Assembly (NCBI GenBank): GCA_002363515.1
Contig: DEVX01000016.1
Location: forward strand, 1 to 15,798
DNA from: Candidatus Saccharibacteria bacterium UBA3225
GTDB lineage: Bacteria > Patescibacteriota > Saccharimonadia > Saccharimonadales > Saccharimonadaceae
Length of the DNA: 15,798 nucleotides
Direction: 5' to 3'
Shown: piece after piece, positions 8,702-14,894 of the stretch
How positions within the stretch are numbered: position 1 is the stretch's first letter
Layout of the letters: every line of letters starts with the position of its first letter
Made by a program: the position numbers and the translations under genes
The notes under the pieces: model-generated
The model's input: the letters and a program-made list of their open reading frames with translations, nothing else
Told to the model about the DNA's origin: nothing
Databases searched by the model: none

Positions 8702-8732
8702 AAAAAATACCCCTAGTTCGGGGGTATTTTTT
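8702..8732. terminator. Bidirectional rho-independent terminator
   Basis: A 12-bp perfect stem (8702-8713 with 8721-8732) has a CCCC/GGGG core, flanking A and T runs and a 7-base loop. It ends the plus-strand gene stopping at 8684 and the minus-strand five-gene operon, whose last stop codon (8731-8733) overlaps the hairpin's edge. The arm sequence AAAAATACCCC is almost identical to the terminator at 3401-3433. Confidence 0.92.
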
Positions 8733-9288
8733 ATTTCGCCGCTTCCCTCAAATAATAAAACCGCTCTACGTTCCCGAATCGCCCCGCCAATTCGTTATCG
8801 CGTTTTCTTACAACGATGAACTTATTCTTTTTTAGCCAGAACTCAAATTCCGCAATAATCTCTCGTCGCATCTTGCTATTCTTCACGACGCCATCTTTCA
8901 GCTGATGTTTCTTTGCTTCAAATTGCGGCTTGAGCATAACTAGATATTCCGTATGACTATCGGCTAATTCTTTCGCCGCATATTGCAGCACCTTTCGCAA
9001 ACTCACAAAACTCACGTCGGCCATTATCAAATCTGGCGGCATACAATGAAAATCAAAGATATCCATCTTTTCGTATAATTCCACTCTTTGATCAAATCGT
9101 AATGGTGCCTTCATTTGATTGGTGCCTTTTTCGACGGCAATCACATGCTCTGCCCCATTCTCCAAGGCACATTGCGTAAAACCGCCCGTGGAAGACCCAA
9201 TATCTAAAACTGTCTTCCCATGCAAATCAATCCCAAACGCTTTAATAGCATTACTTAGCTTATAGCCTGCCCTACCTACAACTTCCAT
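8731..9288 (-). CDS. tlyA: TlyA/FtsJ-like RNA 2'-O-methyltransferase lacking the S4 domain
   Basis: The 185-residue Rossmann methyltransferase matches the catalytic half of TlyA, which 2'-O-methylates cytidines in rRNA using S-adenosylmethionine. GRAGYKL (Lys10), the SAM motif LDIGSSTGGFTQCAL (28-42), ADVSFVSL (Asp91), MLKPQFE (Lys120) and the final GNVERF (Glu175) supply the K-D-K-E set expected of FtsJ-type 2'-O-methyltransferases. Standard TlyA proteins are about 270 residues, with an N-terminal S4 RNA-binding domain of about 60 residues. Here the ATG directly abuts the preceding gene's stop and no S4 domain is encoded, so RNA recognition must differ. It is the last gene of the minus-strand operon, and its stop codon overlaps the terminator. 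TlyA has also been called hemolysin A, but the methyltransferase role is better supported. Confidence 0.88.
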   Translation of the reverse strand: MEVVGRAGYKLSNAIKAFGIDLHGKTVLDIGSSTGGFTQCALENGAEHVIAVEKGTNQMKAPLRFDQRVELYEKMDIFDFHCMPPDLIMADVSFVSLRKVLQYAAKELADSHTEYLVMLKPQFEAKKHQLKDGVVKNSKMRREIIAEFEFWLKKNKFIVVRKRDNELAGRFGNVERFYYLREAAK

Positions 9289-10206
9289 TTATTTTATTAT
9301 AGCAAGAAGCGGTTTTTTCGACTTCTGAATCTCCACTTTGGAAACATCGCTGATCATTTTATATTCGCCCTCGGCTTGAAACATCATTTTACTTGGCCGT
9401 CGAAATACTAAACAATCATATGTGCTTTCTTCACCAGGGATACGCTTAAAAACACTCCTCAGCATCATACTAGCTAAATGCCAGAATCTATTCATCCTGC
9501 CAGTACAGCTCAAAAAGTCTTCCTTAGATAAGTAATAATTACCGCCTCTCATCATTTTCGCCACAGACTTGCCATTTATCGCCATATAATCCGATGCTTT
9601 GTTACTCGGCAAAAAATCCCCATTCTTATCTCCCAAACTAAATTCCGGCATAAAACGATGCTTACGATGTTGTTTCAACCACCAGCGCACCAACACCGAT
9701 AAGCTGAAAAATATTCTCTTCTTCCCTTTTTGCAAAGCCTTTCGAGTTTTTGGATGATCAAAAACCGCACAAGCCTCCGCAAACATACCAATCGTAAAAT
9801 AACACATGCCGTAACGCCAATGTTTCTCGTTTATCTTACACTCGAGTGGCCAAACTTCTTGCACTTTTCCAGTCAATATTTCTTCGAGGCTTAATTTTCC
9901 AAACGTTCTCGCCGTGTCATTAAAATTCCCATAACCAAGTACGCCAATTCGCACATTTTCTCGATTCGACAGCATAATTCCATTAATTGCAATATTAGCC
10001 GTACCGTCGCCACCAGCCGCGACTACCAGATCATCATCCATCAAAATCTTAGCCAAACGGTGCGCATTATCGTCCACATCGGTATCTGCTACCTCAAACT
10101 TCCCTAGCATCCACCCTTTCAAACCGCGCAACTTGTTTATTACCTCTTCCTTTACGCGTAGGTAATGCGAACTCCTCGGATTATATACTAATATCAATCT
10201 TTTCAT
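9289..10206 (-). CDS. Diacylglycerol-kinase-like lipid kinase
   Basis: The 305-residue product has the DAGK catalytic fold: NPRSS at residues 9-13 (the NPxSG ATP-binding motif), AAGGDGTANIAING with GGDGT at 65-69, and GYGNFNDTAR in place of the usual GTGNDFAR. Members phosphorylate diacylglycerol, sphingosine or related lipids at the inner face of the membrane. The C-terminal half (about 110-305) is less conserved and includes a very basic stretch (LKQHRKHRF), plausible for membrane contact. The start overlaps the previous gene's stop as ATGA, and its own stop abuts the TlyA-like gene. NAD kinase also carries GGDGT, but the NPRSS opening and the GN.NDTAR block favour a lipid kinase. The exact lipid substrate is unknown. 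Confidence 0.85.
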   Translation of the reverse strand: MKRLILVYNPRSSHYLRVKEEVINKLRGLKGWMLGKFEVADTDVDDNAHRLAKILMDDDLVVAAGGDGTANIAINGIMLSNRENVRIGVLGYGNFNDTARTFGKLSLEEILTGKVQEVWPLECKINEKHWRYGMCYFTIGMFAEACAVFDHPKTRKALQKGKKRIFFSLSVLVRWWLKQHRKHRFMPEFSLGDKNGDFLPSNKASDYMAINGKSVAKMMRGGNYYLSKEDFLSCTGRMNRFWHLASMMLRSVFKRIPGEESTYDCLVFRRPSKMMFQAEGEYKMISDVSKVEIQKSKKPLLAIIK

Positions 10207-10919
10207 TTTTGTTCATACTCAAGCAAAATTGTGTTTAATTCTTCAACTTTATCATAATACTCCATTATTTCTTCTTCCGTTTTTCCAATTATGTCCTTCA
10301 ACTTTACTTCGGCATATTTCTTTTGCAATTTTTCGCCCTCTTCTTCCAATAATTTGTAATTTTGCTCGAAGTTGTCGTCTTTCGCACTCAGCTCCTTCAC
10401 CTTCGTGCGATAATCGCCCACTTCTTTCGCAAGCTTCGCTAAATAATCGTTTTCCGATTTCTCCAATGTCGCCAAATCCTCATCGCTCAGCTCCCCATCA
10501 AACATTACGGATAAATCTCGCTCTAACAAATAGACTGAATGTAGCTCAATGTACGTAAGAGCTACGACATCAACTGCCTTCTTAATCCCCTCATCCTCTT
10601 CCTTATTGATATCCAAAATCTTTTGTAGTAATGATTGTATGTCGCCATCTTTCGGCACTGCTTTCTCAAAATCATCCACTACTTTTTTATCCGCATCATT
10701 CAATTTTGCAGTCTTTATCTCGAGATTCAAAAACTTCTCTACTGCCTCTCGGCCATCCATCAACTTCAAAACTTCGGCCCGAACTTCCGTATAATCTTTC
10801 CTCTCATTTTCCGTCAATTTTCGACCCCAAAAAGCACCCAAAAATACCACCAACGCCACAACAAGCATCAAAATTACACAAAATACAATCTTAACTCTAT
10901 TACTTTTTCTTTTTACCAT
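10203..10919 (-). CDS. Membrane-anchored coiled-coil protein, unknown function
   Basis: This 238-residue protein is not recognised. A basic N-terminus (KRKSNR) precedes one hydrophobic helix at about residues 10-29, followed by about 200 residues that are highly charged, rich in Glu, Lys, Asp and Leu, and strongly helical with heptad-like spacing, so a coiled coil outside the membrane is likely. There is no Cys in the long domain. Its ATG overlaps the metallopeptidase stop by 7 bases and its TGA overlaps the lipid-kinase start as ATGA, so translation of all three is coupled. It may scaffold or partner the neighbouring secreted peptidase; that is inference from position only. Confidence 0.82.
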   Translation of the reverse strand: MVKRKSNRVKIVFCVILMLVVALVVFLGAFWGRKLTENERKDYTEVRAEVLKLMDGREAVEKFLNLEIKTAKLNDADKKVVDDFEKAVPKDGDIQSLLQKILDINKEEDEGIKKAVDVVALTYIELHSVYLLERDLSVMFDGELSDEDLATLEKSENDYLAKLAKEVGDYRTKVKELSAKDDNFEQNYKLLEEEGEKLQKKYAEVKLKDIIGKTEEEIMEYYDKVEELNTILLEYEQK

Positions 10920-11512
10920 CGCGTCACCCAGAGTTCGCTATCTAATGGCCAAGAATTCGCTTTGCACCCTCTTAATCCAGTCGATTGTTGCAACATTACC
11001 GGGGCTACACCGCCCACACCACAAGCAGAGCTATGATCATGCCCCAAAAAATGCCCAACCTCGTGATTAATTACCATCTGCCTATAGCTAGTTAAACTCA
11101 AACCAGCCGAATTATAACTGTCCGTAGCGCCCAGCCATCGCGCATCATTTATTAATACATAAGGATACACCGTACAGCTTAACTCCGCCGAGCAACCAGC
11201 ATATTTATCTATCTCCGCCCCAGACGCTAACACCACATGCAATCTTCCGCCGCTCGATACTTTCGAAAATTTAACTCCAGCTCGTATCCATCCTTGACGG
11301 CTTGTTAACGTCTCTTCCACAAAATCAGCAAACTCATTCACGTCCCCTCTCAGAGAACCGCGGGAACTGATATCGAAGCTAACATTATATTTAACGGCAA
11401 CTTTAGCACTCGACTCTTGTAGTGCCTTATATTCTGCCGATACTTTTTCCAGCTCAATCTTCCGAATCGCAACCTCGTGCGCAATCATTAAAGAAATCAA
11501 GCTTCCTATCAT
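10913..11512 (-). CDS. DUF3152-type zinc metallopeptidase (metzincin-like)
   Basis: The 199-residue product holds a complete metzincin zinc motif, HEVGHFLGHDH at residues 150-160 (HExxHxxGxxH), and a downstream Met-turn candidate PVMLQQ (Met173). The surroundings match the DUF3152 family of actinobacteria as I recall it: a region near W75 (QGWIRAGVKF), a Cys pair at 107 and 113, INDARWLG, YRQMVINHE, then Cys164 and GCKANSWP with Cys183. Four Cys suggest disulfides outside the membrane. The N-terminus (MIGSLISLMIAHEVAIRK) is hydrophobic for only about 10 residues, too short for a clear signal peptide, and a TAA shortly upstream rules out a longer start. GGGGGAG directly before the ATG is the ribosome site. 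The physiological substrate is unknown. Confidence 0.87.
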   Translation of the reverse strand: MIGSLISLMIAHEVAIRKIELEKVSAEYKALQESSAKVAVKYNVSFDISSRGSLRGDVNEFADFVEETLTSRQGWIRAGVKFSKVSSGGRLHVVLASGAEIDKYAGCSAELSCTVYPYVLINDARWLGATDSYNSAGLSLTSYRQMVINHEVGHFLGHDHSSACGVGGVAPVMLQQSTGLRGCKANSWPLDSELWVTRW

Positions 11513-11530
11513 ACTCCCCCTATTTTACTA

Positions 11531-12292
11531 CTATTCTGCTTCTTTTTCTTCGACGCAAGGAATTATGCCATCAATTGCAGCTTTCTCTTCTTCCGTGGAA
11601 TCCGTACAAGCATCAGCCTTTGTCGCATCAAAACCACCAAGCTTCCATTTACCATCAGCAATCTTTTCGTATAAAACAACTCTCTGCGTACCGCTTTCGC
11701 GATATATACCTAAACTTACAATCTTATAAACGCCGTTTCTAATAACAAAATTAATATTAGCGTCCGCTAAGTCTAGTTTGTAGCTCGCACCAAATTTCCC
11801 CGTTAACAAATCGTTTACTTCACTAAGATCTCCACCGTCCATAGGCTCGGTCTTGTCAATCTGAGTTATCGCATCAGCAAGATTTCCTACGCCCAACTTA
11901 CCATAAATACTTTGCAACTCAGAGTTCAAGCCAGTCTTTTCACGATTCAAAGATGCAACTTCTGAGTTCTTAGTTACTACAATCATCAAGGAAACAACCA
12001 AACCTATCAACAAACCACAAGCTATCACAATCATGCAGATAGCCACGCGCTGCCAAAGATAATCGACGACTTTTCTTCCGCTCACAACTCCGTTAGCGTT
12101 CACGACATCGACTACATTCATAGGCACTGCGCCTGGATCTTGTTGAGCAGCCTGAGCTTGTTGCTGGACCATATTATCGTCATAATTCGCATAAGCTATA
12201 TTTGGTCCACCAAAACCATCAAAATTCTGAGTCTGAGGGTTTGTATTCGCCTGTTGATTCCCTTGTTGTTGGTCGTTTTGTTGTGGATTCAT
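11531..12292 (-). CDS. Q/N-rich single-pass membrane protein, unknown function
   Basis: The start chosen is the ATG at 12292, 4 bases after GAGGAG (12297-12302). A GTG four codons upstream overlaps that ribosome site and is rejected. The resulting 253-residue protein has a Gln/Asn-rich, probably disordered N-terminus (about 1-55), a short linker, one strong transmembrane helix at about 83-107, then an extracytoplasmic region with a short coiled coil (KNSEVASLNREKTGLNSEL) and a small domain ending in two Cys (about 233 and 246) that could form a disulfide. No family is recognised. The C-terminal domain (VVLYEKIADGKWKLGGFD) looks like a small beta-rich sensor or binding fold, which is inference. 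It is first in the envelope operon, 18 bases before the metallopeptidase gene. Confidence 0.85.
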   Translation of the reverse strand: MNPQQNDQQQGNQQANTNPQTQNFDGFGGPNIAYANYDDNMVQQQAQAAQQDPGAVPMNVVDVVNANGVVSGRKVVDYLWQRVAICMIVIACGLLIGLVVSLMIVVTKNSEVASLNREKTGLNSELQSIYGKLGVGNLADAITQIDKTEPMDGGDLSEVNDLLTGKFGASYKLDLADANINFVIRNGVYKIVSLGIYRESGTQRVVLYEKIADGKWKLGGFDATKADACTDSTEEEKAAIDGIIPCVEEKEAE

Positions 12293-12323
12293 TTTTCTCC
12301 TCACCAGAAGTACTTATGCTTAC

Positions 12324-12332
12324 ATAATAACA
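12324..12332 (-). promoter_or_regulatory. Extended -10 promoter element (TGTTATTAT) for the five-gene envelope operon
   Basis: On the minus strand TG-T-TATTAT lies about 32 bases upstream of the ATG at 12292. The -35 region (around 12347-12352, TTACTA) matches consensus poorly but overlaps an inverted repeat. Initiation near 12317 would leave a leader of about 25 bases that includes the GAGGAG ribosome site. Confidence 0.5.
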
Positions 12333-12345
12333 TGTTTATTACAAA

Positions 12346-12371
12346 TTAGTAACCATCTTACTAAAAGTAAG
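12346..12371. repeat. Two overlapping inverted repeats upstream of the envelope operon
   Basis: TTAGTAA (12346-12352) pairs perfectly with TTACTAA (12358-12364) across 5 bases, and CTTACT (12357-12362) pairs with AGTAAG (12366-12371) across 3 bases. The two hairpins share a central arm, so they are mutually exclusive. They cover the -35 region of the operon promoter and could be a repressor site. They also lie downstream of the tRNA on the same strand. Confidence 0.5.
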
Positions 12372-12376
12372 TCATC

Positions 12377-12404
12377 AAAAAAGCTCAACCAATTACGGTA
12401 AGCT
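12377..12404 (-). terminator. Possible terminator after tRNA-Ser
   Basis: Read on the minus strand, AGCT at 12404-12401 and an ACC/GGT pair can form an interrupted stem with AGCT at 12385-12382, followed by a run of six T. The stem is weak, so this is tentative. Confidence 0.4.
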
Positions 12405-12412
12405 ATTCTGTT

Positions 12413-12502
12413 TGGCGGAGAGGACAGGATTCGAACCTGCGAAAGCCTTGCGACCTTACACGCTTTCCAAGCGTGCTCCTTCAACCACTCGGACACCTCT
12501 CC
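12413..12502 (-). tRNA. tRNA-Ser, anticodon GGA
   Basis: The minus strand folds as a class II tRNA. The 7-bp acceptor stem GGAGAGG (12502-12496) pairs with CCTCTCC. The D arm begins TGTCCGAGTGGTTGAAGGAG, and a 5-bp anticodon stem CACGC/GCGTG encloses TTGGAAA, with anticodon GGA at 12468-12466. The long variable arm is AAGGTC-GCAA-GGCTTT, and the T arm CAGG-TTCGAAT-CCTG is standard. The discriminator base is G, as expected for serine, and the 3' CCA is encoded (12415-12413). It reads UCC and UCU codons. Confidence 0.97.
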
Positions 12503-12513
12503 GTACTCCCTGT

Positions 12514-12542
12514 ATTTTATCATTAAATGTCCTTTTTGCGAA
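12514..12542 (-). promoter_or_regulatory. Promoter of tRNA-Ser (TTCGCA, 17 bp, TAAAAT)
   Basis: On the minus strand TTCGCA at 12542-12537 and TAAAAT at 12519-12514 are 17 bases apart. The -10 box ends 11 bases before the mature tRNA 5' end, giving a short 5' leader. A terminator just upstream (12549-12576) insulates it from the preceding gene. Confidence 0.6.
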
Positions 12543-12548
12543 GCCTAG

Positions 12549-12576
12549 AAAAAGCCCGCACCTTTCAGCGCGGGCC
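12549..12576 (-). terminator. Rho-independent terminator after the TGA-split gene
   Basis: On the minus strand GCCCGC (12575-12570), a 10-base loop and GCGGGC (12559-12554) are followed by TTTTT (12553-12549). It lies 12 bases after the TAA at 12589-12591, not after the internal TGA at 12877, so the transcription unit extends to the downstream stop. Confidence 0.85.
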
Positions 12577-12588
12577 TATTGTGTATTT

Positions 12589-13794
12589 TTACGGCTCTAC
12601 TAAACCAGCCAGCTCGACTTCATCGAAATCAAGCTCACGCCCAATTAACATGAATGGCCGCTCATAGCTACCATCATAGTCCAAAATCGGAACTATGCTG
12701 CGCGCTCTTACCGCATCGCAAGCATCCAGTTCATCGTCCGTCAGCCTACCACGTGGCGCAATACTCGCAAACATCTCTTCGCGCGCTTTTTCGTAAACCG
12801 CACTGTCTGCAACGTAAATATCGTTCGCATACTTTGGCGTAATCTTGAGCAGGTAGTTCGGCCCAAATATCGAGGGTCAATGGCATGTTATGTCTACATA
12901 TCTTTCTGCATCTTTGCATTTCAGCTCGCCAGCCCAAATGAAGCCATCATAAGCCACCTCGGGCACTTCAACTCCACTGGTCAACCTCATCAGTCGATTA
13001 CCGTCAGTATAGACATAGCGCTCCCAAAGCTCTAAAGATTCCAGATCTTTTTGGCCTTTTTCTACTCGCTCATATACTCGTCCATCACAGTAGGCATACG
13101 TATCCCCTAAAGGATGCTTAACCTCATCAAACGGAATCAGAGTCGGTAATTCATAGTAGGCCATAGCATTATAGTTCTCTCCAGCCTCCGGTGTCGCCAA
13201 AATTCGTTTCAAGATTTCTTTTAAATGCTTACTGAACTCGTAATATTTCTGTATCGTCAAAAAACTTTTAGGCTCATTGTCTTCCGCGGCATATTGACGA
13301 CCCATATCATCGGCGTTCACAATCCATCTCGCACGTTTACTTGACCTGCCCGAATAGCTTCCAGAATACTCGAGATAAGTACGCGGCTCTCCACGTAGCT
13401 TAGCATTGACTTTGCAGCTATGCGCAAACTTATGTTTATCCTTTTCCCAATCATCGCCTACATAAAGATAAAACTGCGGCCCCGACTCATCCTCGAAAAC
13501 GTTCAGAATCTCTTTACCGTACCAGATCTCATCAATAGCCGCCACATCATTATAGCCACCAGGTAATTTACCCTGCGAACGGCAAAATTTCACATAGAAG
13601 TCATTGCCTTCGATTCTGCACACATACGTATACTTCGAAAAGCCGTGCCCATATGTAGAGAACTCTACTTCCATTCCGGGGACTTTCCAGTTCCTCTTTT
13701 CTAAAGCTTTCACAATCTTTTCAGCCGTTGCGTCAAATGGAAACTGTCGTGAATGCGGCAAGAGCAAAAGCGGCCTATGTTCAAGTAGTCTCAT
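12589..13794 (-). pseudogene. Unrecognised 400-residue protein gene split by one in-frame TGA
   Basis: The minus-strand frame from ATG at 13794 runs 305 codons to TGA at 12879-12877, then continues in the same frame for 95 codons to TAA at 12591-12589. The terminator follows the second stop, so the gene once spanned both parts. The 3' part has coding-like composition and no further stop. TGG-to-TGA is the simplest cause, since ...DITCH-W-PSIFG... reads naturally, and TGA-C is a leaky context, so readthrough is possible. An AGAGGGGG ribosome site lies 8 bases before the ATG; a GTG at 13803 sits within that site and is rejected. The protein appears soluble, rich in Tyr and charged residues, with no signal, membrane segment or motif I recognise. 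The promoter at 13869-13897 sits inside an operator-like palindrome. Confidence 0.72.
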
Positions 13795-13818
13795 AAAATA
13801 CACCCCCTCTCGGTATTA

Positions 13819-13831
13819 AAGAACAGTTCTT
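13819..13831. repeat. 13-bp perfect palindrome AAGAACAGTTCTT in the leader
   Basis: AAGAAC and GTTCTT flank a single central base. It lies about 25 bases upstream of the ATG at 13794 and about 30 bases after the predicted transcription start. It could be a second repressor half-site pair or a small leader hairpin. The half-sites are too close for a LexA-type GAAC-N4-GTTC box. Confidence 0.45.
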
Positions 13832-13868
13832 CGCTCTCATCATTACGCGATAGTACAACTAGAACATA

Positions 13869-13897
13869 ATTGTATCATAATTATCAATAATTGTCAA
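13869..13897 (-). promoter_or_regulatory. Strong promoter (TTGACA, 17 bp, TACAAT) for the TGA-split gene
   Basis: On the minus strand a perfect -35 TTGACA (13897-13892) and a 5/6 -10 TACAAT (13874-13869) are spaced by 17 bases. Predicted initiation near 13862 leaves a leader of about 67 bases to the ATG at 13794. The promoter coincides almost exactly with the palindrome at 13872-13903. Confidence 0.8.
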
Positions 13898-13903
13898 TGA
13901 TAC
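13872..13903. promoter_or_regulatory. Nested palindrome, probable operator
   Basis: GTATCAT (13872-13878) and ATGATAC (13897-13903) are perfect inverted repeats 18 bases apart. Inside them AATTAT-CA-ATAATT (13879-13892) is a second perfect palindrome. The element covers the -35 box, the spacer and part of the -10 box of the minus-strand promoter, so a bound protein would block it. It also lies 40-70 bases upstream of the divergent ABC transporter promoter. Confidence 0.6.
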
Positions 13904-13943
13904 TTTTTTGTCATTAGCATTTTCTTTATCTTTAAAAAACCTT

Positions 13944-13949
13944 TATAAT
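13944..13949 (+). promoter_or_regulatory. -10 box (TATAAT) immediately upstream of the ABC ATPase gene
   Basis: A perfect TATAAT ends 9 bases before the ATG at 13959, so transcription would start 2-4 bases before the start codon and the mRNA would be nearly leaderless. No ribosome site is present. The -35 position (13921-13926, TTTCTT) is a poor match. Confidence 0.55.
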
Positions 13950-13958
13950 TAGTACACG

Positions 13959-14894
13959 ATGTCAAAAGAAAACAACGAAACTATCATCGAGCTCAAAGCC
14001 GTCACGAAGCGCTACGGTTTTGGCGACGCAGAATCTTACGCGCTTCACAACTTCGACCTCACCGTTAAACGCGGCGAATTCATTATGATTATGGGACCAT
14101 CAGGGTGTGGTAAGACCACTCTACTCAATATTATTGGCCTTCTCGATAAGCCAACTTCAGGCAAATACCTACTAAACGGCAAAAATGTTGAAAAGATTCC
14201 TTCTCGCCGCAAGGCGCACTTTCGCGCTAAAGAAATCGGTTTCATTTTCCAAAACTTCAACCTCGTTCCGACTCTTCCGATTATTGAAAACGTCAGCCTC
14301 CCGCTGATCTACTCCGGCTATCGCAAAGCCCGCCGCCTCCGCATGGCGGACAACATCCTCGAGCATTTCCATCTCCGCGAACGCGAATACTACATGCCGT
14401 ACCAGCTTTCTGGTGGTCAGCAGCAGCGCGTTGCGATTGCTCGTAGCCTTATCGCAAACCCAAGCATTATTCTCGCTGACGAGCCAACCGGCAACCTCGA
14501 CAGCCGCAACAGCCACATCATCATGGAAGAACTCCAGGAGATTCACGCTGCCGGCAACACCATCATCATGGTTACTCACAACCCTGCCCTCACGACTTAC
14601 GCTACTCGCGTAATCAACATGCTTGATGGTGAAATTGATACCGATATCAAGACGGTTGACGATTCCGAACTCCCACGCGGTGGCAAAAACGAAAAAGTTT
14701 CCGTCAAGGTTCTTCCAAATCGCGACAATGTCGAAATGGAAATCATTTCCGATTCCGAAGTTACCGTTTCTGGCGAAAACGTCAGCATTAAAGAAGAGCC
14801 AAAAGAAGAAAAGGCTCCCGCCAAGAAGCCGGCCGCCAAAAAATCGACGACCAAGAAGAAAAAGTCTAGCGCCAAGAAAGGAGGCAAAAAATGA
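13959..14894 (+). CDS. MacB/LolD-type ABC transporter ATPase with Lys-rich tail
   Basis: This 311-residue ATPase energises a MacB/FtsX-type transporter. Walker A is GPSGCGKTT (46-54), the Q-loop region is [13 protein letters not shown], the signature is LSGGQQQR (150-157), Walker B and D-loop are [12 protein letters not shown], and the switch is VTHNP. The core of about 225 residues is typical of the MacB/LolD class. Residues from about 276 to 311 form an added tail rich in Lys, Ala, Pro and Ser ([24 protein letters not shown]), absent from standard members and probably disordered. A TATAAT box just upstream suggests a leaderless transcript. The stop overlaps the permease start as ATGA, and AAAGGAGG within the tail codons is the permease's ribosome site. 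The substrate is unknown. Confidence 0.95.
   Translation: MSKENNETIIELKAVTKRYGFGDAESYALHNFDLTVKRGEFIMIMGPSGCGKTTLLNIIGLLDKPTSGKYLLNGKNVEKIPSRRKAHFRAKEIGFIFQNFNLVPTLPIIENVSLPLIYSGYRKARRLRMADNILEHFHLREREYYMPYQLSGGQQQRVAIARSLIANPSIILADEPTGNLDSRNSHIIMEELQEIHAAGNTIIMVTHNPALTTYATRVINMLDGEIDTDIKTVDDSELPRGGKNEKVSVKVLPNRDNVEMEIISDSEVTVSGENVSIKEEPKEEKAPAKKPAAKKSTTKKKKSSAKKGGKK

Noticed and set aside
9289..10206. NAD kinase
   Set aside because: GGDGT is shared, but the NPRSS opening and the GN.NDTAR block fit the diacylglycerol kinase family better.
10635..11036. 133-residue plus-strand frame
   Set aside because: It is antisense to the coiled-coil and metallopeptidase genes, which have coupled starts and motifs. 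It shows no ribosome site or recognisable domain.
12293..12304. GTG start four codons upstream for the Q/N-rich membrane protein
   Set aside because: The GTG overlaps the GAGGAG ribosome site, which is correctly placed only for the ATG at 12292.
12589..12774. Separate 61-residue gene on the minus strand
   Set aside because: It is the 3' end of the TGA-split gene. The same frame runs without a stop from the TGA at 12877 into it, and no ribosome site precedes its ATG.
12877..12879. Selenocysteine or reassigned TGA codon
   Set aside because: TGA ends dnaE directly before a terminator and forms ATGA overlaps elsewhere in the window, so the code is standard. No convincing SECIS-like hairpin follows the codon; only a 3-bp CCC/GGG pairing is visible.
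12746..12937. 63-residue Cys-rich frame on the minus strand
   Set aside because: It overlaps the split gene in another frame, has no ribosome site, and its Cys content follows from the underlying codons. A frameshift into it is not needed because the original frame continues past the TGA.
13819..13831. LexA/SOS box
   Set aside because: The GAAC and GTTC halves are separated by one base, while the Gram-positive LexA box needs four.
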